Below are positions 22,735-33,916 of a DNA stretch of 64,000 nucleotides, piece by piece; position 1 is the first letter of the stretch, and the number at the start of each line of letters is the position of its first letter. The notes beneath the pieces are model-generated. The model was not told the DNA's origin. It did not search any database and was given only the letters and a program-made list of their open reading frames with translations. A program made the position numbers and the translations under genes. Source of the DNA: Timema cristinae (taxonomy: Eukaryota > Arthropoda > Insecta > Phasmatodea > Timematidae); assembly GCA_039000515.1 (NCBI GenBank), contig JBCFYV010000276.1:22765-86764 (forward strand), given 5' to 3'.

Positions 22735-22960
22735 AGCTTCACGTTGAGCCAGACTGCCGAGGACGGGGAGATTGAGGTTCGAATCTCGGTCGGATGAAAT
22801 GGAGGTTTTTTTCCTAAATGGTTTTCCACCTTCCCTCCACGCAACTGCAGGTTCACTTTTTCTCAATTCAACCTTCCCAATCCCTAAACTATTAGCGAAA
22901 TTAGTATTTAAGCGAACGGGTAGTAAGACGCAATGCTAAAATAAAAACCCCAAAAAAATG
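22735..22960 (+). repeat. tRNA-derived SINE, family A, copy 1
   Basis: It carries a pol III B box GGTTCGAATCT at about 22776-22786 in a GACTGCCGAGGACGGGGAGA context shared with the 34.7-kb copy. The body has TTTTTTCCTAAATGG and ends with AACGGGTAGTAAGACG, both of which recur in the 41.4-kb copy. The A box is not clear in this copy. Confidence 0.65.
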
Positions 22961-23614
22961 ACACTCCTTTGCTGCTGTCTTACCATAACCTATAGAGCTA
23001 ATTATGTGATTACCAGGCGCAATGTATTAAGCGCTTTTAGTTAGCCACATATTTTGTACATACTTTAAAAGTAACACTCCACCAAGACATGTTCCAAGAG
23101 AACTCATCAATAAAATGGGTTTTGAAAATTTCCATTTCATTTTGTATTTAAAAAAAAGGAAAATCAGCCAGAGCCAGAAGCGCTCTACAGCTACACAACA
23201 ACAATAAACTAAACGAAATTAGCCAACATGAGAAATGAAAAAGATTCTAGACGGGGATCTAAAAATATCAAATCATTAAAGAGTGAGATTAGGCACATAC
23301 TATTTCAAAACCAGATTATAGAGAATATTGATGGAAATAATTAATTATACTAAATAACTTAGGGGTAAAAATATTTCATAGGATATTAAATTAATTTGAA
23401 ACAATTTAAACTTACAAATTAATATATAGTTGAAATTAAATAAATATGTGTGATTTATTAGACAACATAAGTGAGAGCCCTGGTTTTTCTGGAATTATAT
23501 AGTAAATAACGTTTAAGTATGATTTGGTATCAGTCATCTAGATTTCTATGAGTACGTATGAAAATAGGCATTCGTAGAATTATGTTAGTTGCTGGTTATT
23601 AGGGTGGGCATATC

Positions 23615-23646
<32 letters not shown>

Positions 23647-24214
23647 TCCGTTATACCACGGAAAACTTGCCTCTAATACAGTTTAGTATAATAAAAAAAG
23701 AAAATAATGGATAGATATCTTCAATTCGCGGATCACCCCCAAAATTTATAAAAACTGATAAATTTCAACCTTTTTGCGTAATAGAGAAAAAAATATTCTA
23801 TGTAAGTTTAACTTATATTATAGCTTTAGATAAGTAATGAATATCACAGCGAAGATAAGTAAATAAAAAATCATGAATATTTAAATCATTTATTGGACGT
23901 GCATTTATTTTTAAAAAATACAATTTTTACATTAAAACAACAAATTTTTAATTTTTCCTTTTAATTGCGTATAATAATAGTAATAACAATTGTCAATAAT
24001 AATAATAATATTATGACCATTGTCTTTTACCGGTACTCCATCTTTTCAATACTTTCTAATTTAAATTTTGATTTGTTGGAAACCTTAGGTATTATGGATC
24101 TTGACAGGGAAGTTGTTCTAAATAATCCATCCCTGGATTTAGCTTCGTAGACTTTCTTTAACGATTCTGTCACCAGCTTGACACACCGCTCAACTGCTCG
24201 AGTGTGACACGGAG
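22961..24214. other. AT-rich intergenic sequence with an AT/AG dinucleotide repeat
   Basis: About 1.25 kb without a supported gene. An (AT)n(AG)n microsatellite lies at 23612-23646. Confidence 0.5.
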
Positions 24215-24861
24215 GCAAGTTGTAGTGATGGGTCGCTCGTGAGCGAGTCATTCAAATTGAACGACTCTTGAACGAGAGCTGTGAAGAATGACTCTCGCTT
24301 CGCGAGCGAGTCATTCACGCCGCCATTACTCACGACTTTTTCGCTCTCGTTCATCCGCTCGGGAAAGAGTCAGGAGTATTTGTCATTCGCGACTCTTCCG
24401 TCGTTCTTCGTTAGCTACTAAGAAAAAAATCAATTATAAATGCTTTCTATCGTCACTAGATAGCAATACTGCCTACAATATTAAACTATTTTTCTTAAAA
24501 TCAATAGACATAATTCTGTGAATTAGACACTAAAGGTTATATGCTAAGGTTAATTATTATAAGTAATTTGAGTAAGTAATAAAATTAAAGACTCAAACAC
24601 AATAGGATTCGGATAAATTACACATAAAACTTAATTCGTTCAGTAAGTTGAAAGGAAAGGGACAGATTTGCACGCTCGGAACGGAAATTGTGAGAACTAG
24701 TTAGCACTCGCTCACCAGTTAATGATGGGTAGGGGTGAAGGGATTGGGAGGGAGCCAGCCATTCGGTGAACGATATGACTCTTATGAACGACTCTTTTGA
24801 GTGAGCGAGCTTATGTGAGCTAGCTTGCGTCAACAGCTGGTTCGACCCATCTAGCAAGTTG
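24215..24861. mobile_element. hAT-type MITE, 631 bp, with 8-bp target-site duplication
   Basis: The 8-bp duplication GCAAGTTG lies at 24215-24222 and 24854-24861. Between them the element starts TAGTGATGGGTCG, and in reverse complement its other end starts TAGATGGGTCGAAC, an imperfect inverted repeat. An 8-bp duplication plus TAG-type ends defines the hAT superfamily. The GC-richer interior carries several sub-terminal copies of GAGCGAGTCATTC and GAACGACTCTT in both orientations, typical transposase-binding clusters. No transposase is encoded. Confidence 0.88.
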
Positions 24862-24894
24862 GGATCCAGTCAGATGCTGTGCCTAGTTGTATAA

Positions 24895-26800
24895 TTGAGT
24901 AGCCCATATGCAAAACCCGTTAAATCCATAATTTGTCGAAATCGATATATTGGTATCCATGGATACGTTGGTTTTCCTTCTTTTAATTTAACATGGTTTT
25001 ATTTTCCAAACCCAGCTATAAATGCTTTTAAAATGAGATATGCCGATACTTTTCCGAAAATGGGCATACTTTTTTTAAATTTTGAAAAATTGAATTTTAG
25101 TGCTGATAGTTTTTCATCTAATTGCAATATTTTTTTCAAAATTGATGGTATAATAAGACTTTAATTAATATACTGAATTAATTAAACTATCATTATAATA
25201 ATTTTAAAAATTAAAAGACTAATGCCTAATAAAATATTTATTATAATATAGATAATTATTAACCTGTTAAATCGTTGTAGCTTACAGATTCAAAACCTGT
25301 TAAAATCATCTTCATGTTTACATTAAGCAAAAGCCGTTATAATTGATTAAAACCCCATGACCACTTTGAATAAACAAATGCAAAACCAGCTAATTTTTGT
25401 TCAGTTGAAAGATATCTGATGGACCTATTTTTATTTTATTTTATTAAAAATTAATGTAATAGTGGTTAATATTAAAGTTTAATGTTGGCTGCATTGAGTT
25501 TTTTAGAATTAACTTGGAAATCAGCAGCTGTTGCTATAAAAGCATTAAGGAACCATTACTTTTGCCTAACCTAGGCTTGCAGTAGCTTTCAAACTACAAA
25601 GTGTTCGTTTTAATTGTGGTTTGCTATAGTATTTTAAATAATGGTATTGCCTAAAATACCCGACCAGGAGGCTTATTACCGACGTCAATTATACTTGTAT
25701 AACTTTATCATTTGTGAGGGTATTTCAACAATTAATCAAAACAAATAAAACACTTTTTGCTATGTATGGTCAGAAAATGAGTTTTCTAAGGGATTTGTGC
25801 AAACTGTATCCGCATTACATCACAGGTTGTCTGGTTTAGATCTTAATGGAATCACCAGAGTTTTCTGAATAAAAATAATACTGTTATATACATACTTTCA
25901 CACTAGTTGCTACTAGAGGCTCCCCCACAATTAAAGGAAGTTGTGATATGCTTCCCGATCTTGGGCCATTCTTTTATCCCGCCCGATCGGGTATTTGTCA
26001 ATTTAAAACGGAATTTCAAGGCCAAAAGTGTAATGGTCAATCCGGAGGAATACCTGCACGTTTTTAACAAGTTCTCAACTGTATTTCACCTAGGTACAGA
26101 TTGTAAAGTGAGCGATTGGAAACTTGCTTTAGATTAAATATTGAAAAAGCCAGCTCAGCCAAAAAGATTGTTTTCAAACGAATTAAAACTGGAAAACTAT
26201 CCTGGTTCAGGGTGAACCATTTTATAACTTTGAAGTTGGTGAGGCTAAAACGCTGTACAAACAAGGAAATTTTTTTCGAAACACTCAGCTTACTGAGGTA
26301 CAGAAAGGAGTGACTTTAAAGCCTGCTAAAATCACAGACGTTAAACGTCTTCTTACTCTTCACTTTGGCGAGGAGTGGTATGTAAAACCAAGGCTTCAAT
26401 CTTACAATAACATTTTTGCTGAGCAAATGAATCCAGTTCCTTTGATTCCAGGAAATTTGGAAGAAGAAGAGATGGATTTTGAATTGACAGAAGATGATGC
26501 TCTTGGGGAAATTCGTTAATTTTGTGTGTGTTGGAATTTTACGCATTTTTTTCCTTCCAAATGTGGACCTTATAACAATGGAAGCCAATATTCCTTCATA
26601 ACATATAATTTTTCTATGTATTAATAAAGTATTTTGTTATAAGAAAAATTATTTTTTTAAATTTAAATTTGTATGTAAAGACCCTATTCCCATGGATATA
26701 ACAAGTTTTGTACCTTGATTCTAAAAGCAAATGGCCAATCATACAGATGCAAAACATGTTATTTCCACTGTACAGATGCAAAACCTGTTAAATCCAAACT
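24895..26800 (+). mobile_element. Degenerate element around a DUF7869-type pseudogene, with recurring 19-base motif
   Basis: The pseudogene at 25641-26519 is flanked by copies of GCAAAACCTGTTAAATCCA or close variants: 24910-24928, 25291-25309, a partial at 25261-25274, an inverted copy at 26693-26711, and a 29-bp-spaced pair at 26749-26767 and 26778-26796. Motif copies on both sides in both orientations suggest protein-binding sites of a DNA transposon. Exact termini and target duplication could not be fixed. Confidence 0.5.
25641..26519 (+). pseudogene. DUF7869-type uncharacterised protein, decayed C-terminal half
   Basis: The order of segments matches a large arthropod family of uncharacterised proteins that I recall as DUF7869. 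Leu-Pro-Lys-Ile-Pro-Asp-Gln (25647) is followed by Tyr-Tyr-x-Arg-Gln-Leu-Tyr; then SALHHRLSGLDLNG; then, in another frame, FPILGHSFIPPDRVF (25959-26003); then DVKRLLTLHFGEEW; and an acidic tail to the TAA at 26519. In-frame stops and at least three frameshifts break it, and the expected Asp-x-Cys-x-Gly-Gln-Asn region is missing. Known: the function is not established; the domain looks RNase H-like. Inferred: transposon-borne, from the flanking motif copies. Confidence 0.6.
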
Positions 26801-27100
26801 TTAAATTAAAATAATTACATTTCTATTGGAGTGATATTATACATGTTTTGTTAGTTAAACAAAAAAGTTTTCTTAATTGTTGCTAAAAGTTTTTATAATG
26901 TGTTTTTTGCCTTCAAAATTCATCTTATTCCTAGTTCTCTTATATGCTTTCTTTCTTCTACAATCATAATCAAAAGCAAATTTTCAGGGGAGCAAAGAAA
27001 AATGCGTTACGTTCAATAACTGAGTCTATAAGTTGAAGTAAATGTTTAGGTAGGTACCACAATGTTTTAATAGATTCAAACACATGCTTAGGACCAGATG
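26800..27100. other. Spacer, nothing recognised
   Basis: AT-rich spacer before the first recognisable Copia segment. Confidence 0.4.
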
Positions 27101-28486
27101 GGAGTATTGAGTGCTTCAAAGCACGGTTGTGTGCAAAAATATATTCACAAAAGGCAGGTATCGATCATACAAAAACATTTTAACTTGTAATCCGGTATTA
27201 TTCAACCAAAATACTTCTTGCACTTGCAACGATTTATGACATGGAAATGATAGTTTGACATTAAAACTGCGTTTCTATATGATGAACTGCTAGAAGAATT
27301 GTTTATGAAACAGCCAGAAGGTTTCAAGAAGAGTAATCCAAACATGGTCTACAAGTTGAGGAAGAGTTTGTATGGACTAAGGCAGTCTTCACGTTGTTGG
27401 AGTAAGACATTCCTTAAATTTTTTAAATCCTTTGAATTCAAGCCTTTGGAATCAGGTCAATGTGTTTTCAGAGCAACGATTGATAACGTTGAAGTTTGGC
27501 TTGCATTATATGTGGACGATGGAATTCTAATAAGTTCTTGCTCGGAAATTTTGGCACGTGTGATAATAGAGCTTAAGGCACAGTTCAAGATGAAAGGAGA
27601 AAACTGAAGTTATTTTGTTGGAATTGACATCAAAAGGGACAGAAAATATAAGAAAATGTTTTTAAGTGAAGAAGGATATCTTGAGAGAGTACTGAACAAG
27701 TTCTCTATGCAAGATTGCAAATCCCAATCAGTACCAGCTGATCCAAATTTGGTTTTACATAGTAATGATGGGATATCTAATAAGGTCCTCAATGTACCCT
27801 ATCGAGATGCAGTTGGAAGCTTGATGTTTCTCGCTATAGTGACACGTCCAGATATTGCATTTGCAATTAATCAAGCAAGTCGATTTTTGAATGAGCCACA
27901 AGACATCTATTGGACAGCAATTAAAAAGATAAAGCGATATCAAGCTGGGACTAGGAGCTATGGTATTTGCTACCAAGGAAATCAACCTGAGTTAACTGTA
28001 TATTCAGATGCTGACTATGCTGGGGATGAAACTACAAAGAAATCTATAACATGATATATCATTCTTTTAGCAGGAGCACGAGTCACCTGGTCATCTCATC
28101 GACAATGGTGTGGCAGAAGGTCAACAACAGAAGCTGAATATATAGCAGCATCTTTAGCGACTCAAGAAAGTATGTGGCTAAGAATGATGCTCGTGGAAAT
28201 TGATTTGATTTCCAATGAGCCTACCACACTCTTCGTGGACATCCAAAAAGCAATTAGGTTGGCTAAGAACTGTGAGCATCACAAAATGACCAAACACATA
28301 GATGTTAAGTACTATTACATGTGCTAGTGTGTAGAAAACAATGTTATAGTCCGATATGTGCGTTCTGAGAACCAATTAGCAGATTTTTTAACTAAGGCTT
28401 TGCCACAAAAGAAATTTTGTATGAATCGTGATTCTGTGTCAATTAGGGATATCAATAAACAAATAGTGGGAGTGTTGAATTTATGA
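27100..28486 (+). pseudogene. Ty1/Copia pol, reverse transcriptase and RNase H, decayed
   Basis: Cys-Phe-Lys-Ala-Arg-Leu (27112) is the RT entry segment. Asp-Ile-Lys-Thr-Ala-Phe-Leu carries the first catalytic Asp (27257). KSLYGLRQSSRCW follows, and the active site Tyr-Val-Asp-Asp is at 27509-27520. The RNase H part has SDADYAGD and Ser-Thr-Thr-Glu-Ala-Glu-Tyr, and LADFLTKALP (about 28376) closes the protein before a stop at 28484-28486. From 27257 the frame is continuous apart from in-frame stops at 27605, 28052 and 28325, so decay is moderate and by point mutation. The gag, protease and integrase parts are absent. A purine-rich AATAGTGGGAG and TGTTGAATTTATG at 28473 suggest the start of the 3' LTR. 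Confidence 0.9.
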
Positions 28487-28690
28487 ATCGAGTGGTCCAG
28501 TTACTTTGTTCATCTTAAGAACTATCTAGTAGTACGTCATTTCCACCTTTTTTTTCATTCTTGTACATGGCGTCAGTGAGGTTACAACGTAGCCTACTTT
28601 ATTCTGTATAATTTAATAATGTTATACTTTGCATAGTTAAATATTAACACATTTAAGTTAGTATGTATAGTTTATTATACAAAACTAACA
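28473..28690 (+). repeat. Possible start of the Copia 3' LTR
   Basis: It begins TGTTGAATTT directly after a polypurine-like tract, overlapping the end of the pol frame as is usual in Copia. No second copy exists in the window, so its end cannot be located; a SINE fragment follows at 28691. Confidence 0.35.
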
Positions 28691-28826
28691 GCTCAAGTCT
28701 AAAAACTGAGATTAACGGCTAGAGGGCTCATTGTGCTAGCCATATGATACCCTCTATCTACAAACGTTGGCACTATCATCGCTAACAGTGGTGGCCTTTC
28801 GGCGTGTATAGCTCGCTTGCAGGTTC
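28691..28826 (+). repeat. SINE family B, headless fragment
   Basis: The segment matches 41073-41220 over about 140 bp, including AACTGAGAT, ATGATACCCTC and GTTGGCACTATC. The tRNA-like head present in the 40.9-kb copy is missing here. Confidence 0.65.
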
Positions 28827-29482
28827 ACAAAATGATTTTTTTTTTAAATAGTGTAATACTGCATTGTACCTCACATGGTAAATTATGTCATACACTTGCT
28901 GACCCAACAGATGTGCAACGCACATTATCACATACACAACCCCTTTACACATCACTCACTCGCACAGCTTAGATTCACGTCCCCTAATGTCGCCATTTCA
29001 CGCACTGCCCGTCATCTCTTTCCTTTGAACCAACTGGTCTCATCAACCTCATGAAATAATTTTTTAGTTAAGTTTCTGTTAACAGACTGTTACGGGAGGT
29101 AACCATTTCTTAATTAATTTGCATACTAAGAATGGATCTGGGGGCCCAGTTTTATAAGGATATATTGTAATGTTGTCCTAAGTTTTGGGTAGTTGAGATT
29201 ATCTACAATTATTTATGTGTAGGAGACAGTGTCGAGTTTTTTATAGACACATTTGTATTATAATCATATCTATTTTGTATCACATTAAAGTGATCATGTA
29301 AGATGTAGTACTAAAAAAAGTGGTCATTGTAAGCGTCTTACTGAGGGCTATAAATAGTTCAAATACAGAAATTGCTTATTATATATATAGTACTTGGTTT
29401 ATTTTAAATATATCATAATATATACATTTGTATTTTAATTCTGATCTTTCTTGGGCATTGTCCACTTCATTATTCCTTCTAA
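28827..29482. other. Intergenic sequence, nothing recognised
   Basis: No supported gene. CTATAAATA at about 29349 is TATA-like but has nothing visible downstream. Confidence 0.4.
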
Positions 29483-29818
29483 GGCCGTAGTCAAGGGGGG
29501 GGGGGGTGTTCGGGGTTCTAACCTCCCCGAAATTTAATTAACAAAATATATATGGCTTTATTTATTGTTCAATTAATATCACAATTAAAGCATAAGTACA
29601 AATTAGGGGGCTGTGTTACCATAAAGCACTTAAGAGAGCTTCTAGAGGTGTTTAATATTTATAATTTTTTCAAGCCTCTAGCAGTTAGGGAGTTATGTTG
29701 CCGTAAAAAACACTTCAGATAGCTTCTAGAACTGTTTAACATTTAGAATGTTTTATATCCTACGGAAATTGGGGAATGTACCCCCCCCCCCCCCCGAATT
29801 TTTTTGCTGGCTACGGCA
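29483..29818. mobile_element. MITE with GCCGTAG-type inverted ends and an internal 81-bp tandem duplication
   Basis: The left end is GGCCGTAGTCAAG followed by poly-G. The right end, in reverse complement, is TGCCGTAGCCAGC followed by A and G runs, giving inverted repeats with homopolymer interruptions. Inside, the segment around CTTCTAGAGGTGTTTAAT (29605-29670) recurs diverged at 29686-29753. The total is about 335 bp with no coding. The family is not assigned. Confidence 0.65.
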
Positions 29819-29876
29819 TTGATACCTTCCCAATATGTATCTCGTTAACTTAAGAACAGAGGATACACTTCTTAAG

Positions 29877-30017
29877 CTGGGTCCAGATATGTGTCAGATC
29901 ATCGTACCGTATCATGATCGCGTATCGTGATCGGCAGTGTGAATGGGATGCCGTATCTTATAATCTTATCGTATCCGTGTAGTAAGTAGATACGGAGATA
30001 CGATATGACAATGACCC
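29877..30017. other. Possible terminal region of a Harbinger-like element
   Basis: A stretch rich in GATACGATA/CGTATC words of both orientations begins GGGTCCAGATATG and contains CAGTGTGAATGGGATGC. The style resembles PIF/Harbinger ends, and a MADF frame lies 0.9 kb downstream across the 773-bp insertion at 30022-30794. The link is inference. Confidence 0.3.
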
Positions 30018-30798
30018 ACTTGAGGCGTGTAGTTGAAAAACTAGCCTTATTCAAAATTACTAAAAAATGAGTTGGCACTACTGTTTGCACCAGTTTAAAT
30101 TTTTCTACAATTATAGAAAAAATATTTGACAAAACTCCAATATACGGCTCTTAATGACCTATTAAAATCTTGTTTTGTTGCAGAGCTCGCCTAATTTTTG
30201 AATGGTGTTGTTTCAAAATGCCGTCTTATCCAAGTATAAAATGGTACTTCTAAAACCTGCTCAATCCCGCAAAGATATTCCTCTGAGTATTGTGTTATTT
30301 TACTAAATTTGTATTATCCATGACTATGAAAAGTAGGAGTGCTGATGAAGAAAGCGAAGATTGAAGATGTTGAAAAGCTCTTGGTGTAGCATGACAGAAA
30401 CGATGGGCTTGAAGAGTATGATTTAGAAGGTGAAGATGAAATGAGGATTAAGTTTCTATAAAAAGATTTAACATATTTCTCAGTTGTGTGGGTTGTATAG
30501 TATTAAAGACAAATACATATTTTAAAAAGTATTTCACGAGATTTATTTTTTCAAAACTTGCCTTATCCAGGGATATTTTTCAAAATTCGCCCTATCCAAA
30601 ACATTTATTCAAATATCTCCTGACTATGTTCGAAAATATGGATTATATTAATGGAAATATATACATTATATTATATTGTTGCATTGCAATTTAAATAACT
30701 ACCAAATTCCAAACGTAAAGACAAATAACAGTTTTTCCTAATTTACTCAAAATCACTTGGACTGGACAAGGCGAGTTTTGCAACTGCACGCCTCACTT
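30018..30798 (+). mobile_element. 773-bp non-autonomous element, 34-bp inverted ends, ACTT duplication, DUF7869 tail remnant
   Basis: ACTT at 30018-30021 and 30795-30798 flanks an element with ends GAGGCGTGTAGTTG on the left and, in reverse complement, GAGGCGTGCAGTTG on the right; pairing continues for about 34 bases into CAAAACTCGCCTTGTCC-like sequence. That inner part is a 19-base motif repeated at 30213-30233, 30251-30270, 30551-30570 and 30580-30600. Around 30351-30460 a frame reads KAKIEDVEKLLV, a stop, then an acidic Glu-Glu-Tyr-Asp-Leu-Glu tail, corresponding to the C-terminus of the 25.6-kb pseudogene. It is therefore a deletion derivative of a related autonomous element (inference). 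Confidence 0.7.
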
Positions 30799-30852
30799 CA
30801 CTTGGAGTCGGTATTTCACCGAAACATCAAAGAAATGATATGTATATAGTCA

Positions 30853-31065
30853 GTGTGGACGCTCCTGTCCCGACCTGTCCAACGTTCAGTTGTGTTGCTT
30901 GATGAACGTGCTATGGAGTGGTCCCAGGAAATCATAGCGCTTATAGATTTTTACAAACAGAGAAGCATTTTTTGGAACCCAAAAGATCGGGATAATTTTA
31001 ATCGTTTCAAGAAGAATAATGCTTGGGAAGAAACCGTGGGTGACACCCAGCGACGTGGTGTTTGA
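30853..31065 (+). pseudogene. MADF-domain protein fragment
   Basis: An open frame of 70 codons. From the internal ATG at 30913 it reads Glu-Trp-Ser-x-Glu-Ile-Ile-x-Leu-Ile-x-x-Tyr, then Phe-Trp-Asn-Pro and Asn-Ala-Trp-Glu-Glu, the spacing of the N-terminal half of MADF (Myb/SANT-like, Adf-1) DNA-binding domains. The frame ends before the third helix would be complete. MADF proteins are transcription factors or the second protein of PIF/Harbinger transposons. The upstream CAGTGTGGACGCTCC-type sequence favours the transposon origin. A short functional host exon cannot be excluded. Confidence 0.55.
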
Positions 31066-31069
31066 CTGT

Positions 31070-33000
31070 TGTGCACATGCAGGTGGGGAGGAAGGTGGGA
31101 CTGTCAGGTAGAGAGAGCACTGCTGCTCTCGCAGTGATGGCTCTGGCGTGATGGTGGAAGGTAGTTATTTTTACTCAGCGTGTGGTGTGCTTTAAAAACC
31201 GTGTACCTTATTCTTGAATGTGATAAAGTGTAGAAGAGTGTAGAATTAGATTATTATTCTGCTTCCAGCTATTCTATTTGATTCATTTTTTTTCAGTTCT
31301 TTTATTTAACAGAAAGACTAAATGCGCTTGCAGTACTTTCAATTTAACCAATTTTCATCTAGAGATCAATGAGAAAATTATTGGACGTTTTGTGCAAATT
31401 AAAACAAGAAAAATTGATTTCATTTTTAAATGAATAGATCAAGCTTGAACTTTAACAATTTAAGTTAAAGTAAGTAAAAAATGTTGTTTTTTGTTAAGAT
31501 TCTATCAAGTTCCCGAATAAATTTTCTTTTTATACATGTTTTTTCCTTTTACGCAATTTTAAAACAAAGGCTAAACATTTTCTGGAGCAGCACCCCCACT
31601 AATTTTAGCTACGAGCCGCCACTGGTGGTTTGCATTTGATAGCTTAAAGTTTCTCATGGACAAAACCTATGGAGGAAGAACTTAGACGTAAGCCTACATC
31701 GCCGAAGAATCTACGCGTGACTAAGATGTGTCAGGCGTCGGTATCAGGGGGTGTTGACCAATATACCCACTTCCGTCCCGTTAAAGTTTTAGAAAAAAAT
31801 AAAAGAATAGTTTCCCTTCCATTCGCTAGAATGTGCCACATGAAATATAACTAAAAACATGTCGCCAACAACTACATATTTCCCCATCAATTAATATCTG
31901 CTTAAATTATTTTAATAATATTATAAATTTCTAAACAATTATTTTTTTACTTGATTAATTAAAAATGTTATATTTTATATGGTATTTTTTTAAATTTAAC
32001 AGTAGTTTTTAATGTTTATTCATTTTAAAGATAGTGTTTCTAAATTTCTGCTGTTGGTTAAACTTGTCTTCATACTTATGCTGTCTATTTTTTACAAGTT
32101 TTTAAACTCTCTAATTTATTTCAATAAATGATAATTAAATTTAATTTAGAGAATCTTCAAGATTGTCGTACGTGTATTGATTTATTATCGTTATTTAAAT
32201 AAATAAGTCTTTAAGAACTTTAACTAAAAAACCGCGTTGGTATGTAAGATTCGAGATGCCATCACGAACAAGTGCTAGAAGGTGTGATCATTAATTTAAA
32301 AAAATTGAAATTTAATTTTAAGAATGAGTGAGTTTTACTTATATTAAATATATGTACATTAGGTACTTTAGTTCCGTTTTCTTCTTTGGCCTGGTTAAAT
32401 GAATTTTCATCTCATTCCAAACCCATTAACTTATAGGTTTTTTTAAATTCTGAAGACTTAATGTACATAATAAAACTAGTTTAATATATAATATTCAATA
32501 AATTTTGATAAAGCAATAGGCAGTTAGCCCCCAAGCTTCCAATTGAGGTAGCAAAAAATATATTGTGGTCGTTTAAACTTGTTTTGCCAACTTGGACTGA
32601 GCTAAGAGTTCTATAATGCCTAGTCCTACATTGCCTAATATAAAAAAAACCAAAAATCCTTTTAATATCTAGGCTTTCATAACTTAATGCCTATTGAAAT
32701 CTGGGTTGGGTTCATTAAACAAAAAAAATTCTACATTCTGTGTTAAAATATAATTATGTAGACATTAACTTATGAGAATGCTAGAACCAAGTTATAGCCC
32801 CATAGATTGTTTATATTGATATTGGTTTTAATAATTAGTGAAGTATCGTATGAAATATGTTCAAAAGATAGTATTTTATTATAATTACAAACAATAGGTG
32901 GCCTAAATTCTTGCAGTAGTTTGTAACCATTCAGGAACCTAGGTATGGTACCTAACAAATTAACTATGGTAGGCTAGGTATGTTGTTATCTATGTTAATT
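31070..33000. other. AT-rich sequence, nothing recognised except one possible transposon end
   Basis: About 1.9 kb. GCTACGAGCCGCCACTGG at about 31608-31625 looks like the terminus of a known type of insect DNA element, but no partner end is visible. The 61-codon frame at 31669-31854 matches nothing I know. Confidence 0.4.
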
Positions 33001-33070
33001 AATGCATCTGAGATTATATTAACATATAAAAGAATGGGGATAGTATTGTGCTAAACCGTGCAGCCACCGA

Positions 33071-33255
33071 GGTGAGTAATTATTAGCTACTATTACCCTA
33101 TGGGCATGTACAAAAAATTATTTTAATTTAGAGTAAGACTAGTCTTTCATACAAATGACTAAGCCATGACTTTTATTGAAGTTTTACATGTACACATTCA
33201 TTCAAAATATCATCATTACTTATACATTTAAGATCTTTCACTTGTATTTTCAGAA
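33071..33255 (+). other. Candidate 5' UTR intron of a THAP gene
   Basis: CCACCGAG followed by GTGAGTAA at 33072 is a strong donor. TTGTATTTTCAG at 33242-33253 is a strong acceptor three bases before the ATG of the THAP-like frame. The pairing is inference from position and consensus. Confidence 0.4.
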
Positions 33256-33256
33256 G

Positions 33257-33358
33257 ATGGTGAACAATTGTGTATGTCAGGTTCCAGGGTGTCCTAGCAG
33301 AGCTTGGAAAAATCCTAAGCTTTCTTTTTTTAGATTTCCAAAACAGAAAAACAGATAA
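33257..33358 (+). CDS. THAP zinc-finger N-terminal exon (partial or decayed)
   Basis: The ATG at 33257 sits in an AAGATGG context right after a good acceptor. The short frame contains CVCQVPGC, matching the C-x2-4-C start of the THAP C2CH zinc finger, and then SFFRFPKQKNR, matching the conserved Phe-x-x-Phe-Pro block. It reaches a stop at 33356 before the Trp and the Cys-x-x-His half of the finger. At that point the sequence is AAACAGATAAGA, one base from a consensus donor (GTAAGA), so a mutated or mis-sequenced splice site would explain the early stop. THAP proteins are DNA-binding factors and P-element-related transposases. Downstream exons were not found. Confidence 0.5.
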   Translation: MVNNCVCQVPGCPSRAWKNPKLSFFRFPKQKNR

Positions 33359-33778
33359 GAATATACTAATAACCTTACAGGTTATCTTTGAGCCTCTCTT
33401 CATGCAAATCCTAGTACATTTCCTGCTACAAGCACTTTTGACCATAGAATCTTTTAAATATGAATTAGGCCCTAATAATGTGGTTAAAAGGCCTAATAAA
33501 AGGTGGGTGTGAAATAAATCAAGGGCTCATTGTGAAAAATGTTTTGGGCTATCTTCCTAGATATATTTATTACATTAAATAGTAAAATAATAAATACTAT
33601 TAAAATGATAAGCTAAGTTGAGGTTATTTTTAATTATAGGACTATTTAAATTATAATATGTTGAAAAAAAACTGTGAAGAATCAAACTAAAGACCTATGA
33701 CTTGAAACTCAAACATTCTTAGATCTCAAATGTGATTTGAGTTGTGGCTTTGTATATATTATATTTTATCCTTGTGGA

Positions 33779-33916
33779 TCATTCCACCTCATTCAAACAA
33801 GGAAAAAACAATTTTTGGCAGCCGTGTTCTCAGATTTTGATTAAACTTGGTAGGGCCTACTGAATCAAAATCTGAAAACATGTGTGTCATGGTCTGGTTG
33901 AACTGACGTGGAATGA
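33779..33916. mobile_element. 138-bp inverted-repeat MITE-like element
   Basis: It begins TCATTCCACCTCATTCAAAC; its other end in reverse complement begins TCATTCCACGTCAGTTCAAC. A second inner pair (TCAGATTTTGATTAAA and its complement) flanks the centre. The whole stretch can fold into one long hairpin. No target duplication could be fixed. Confidence 0.6.
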
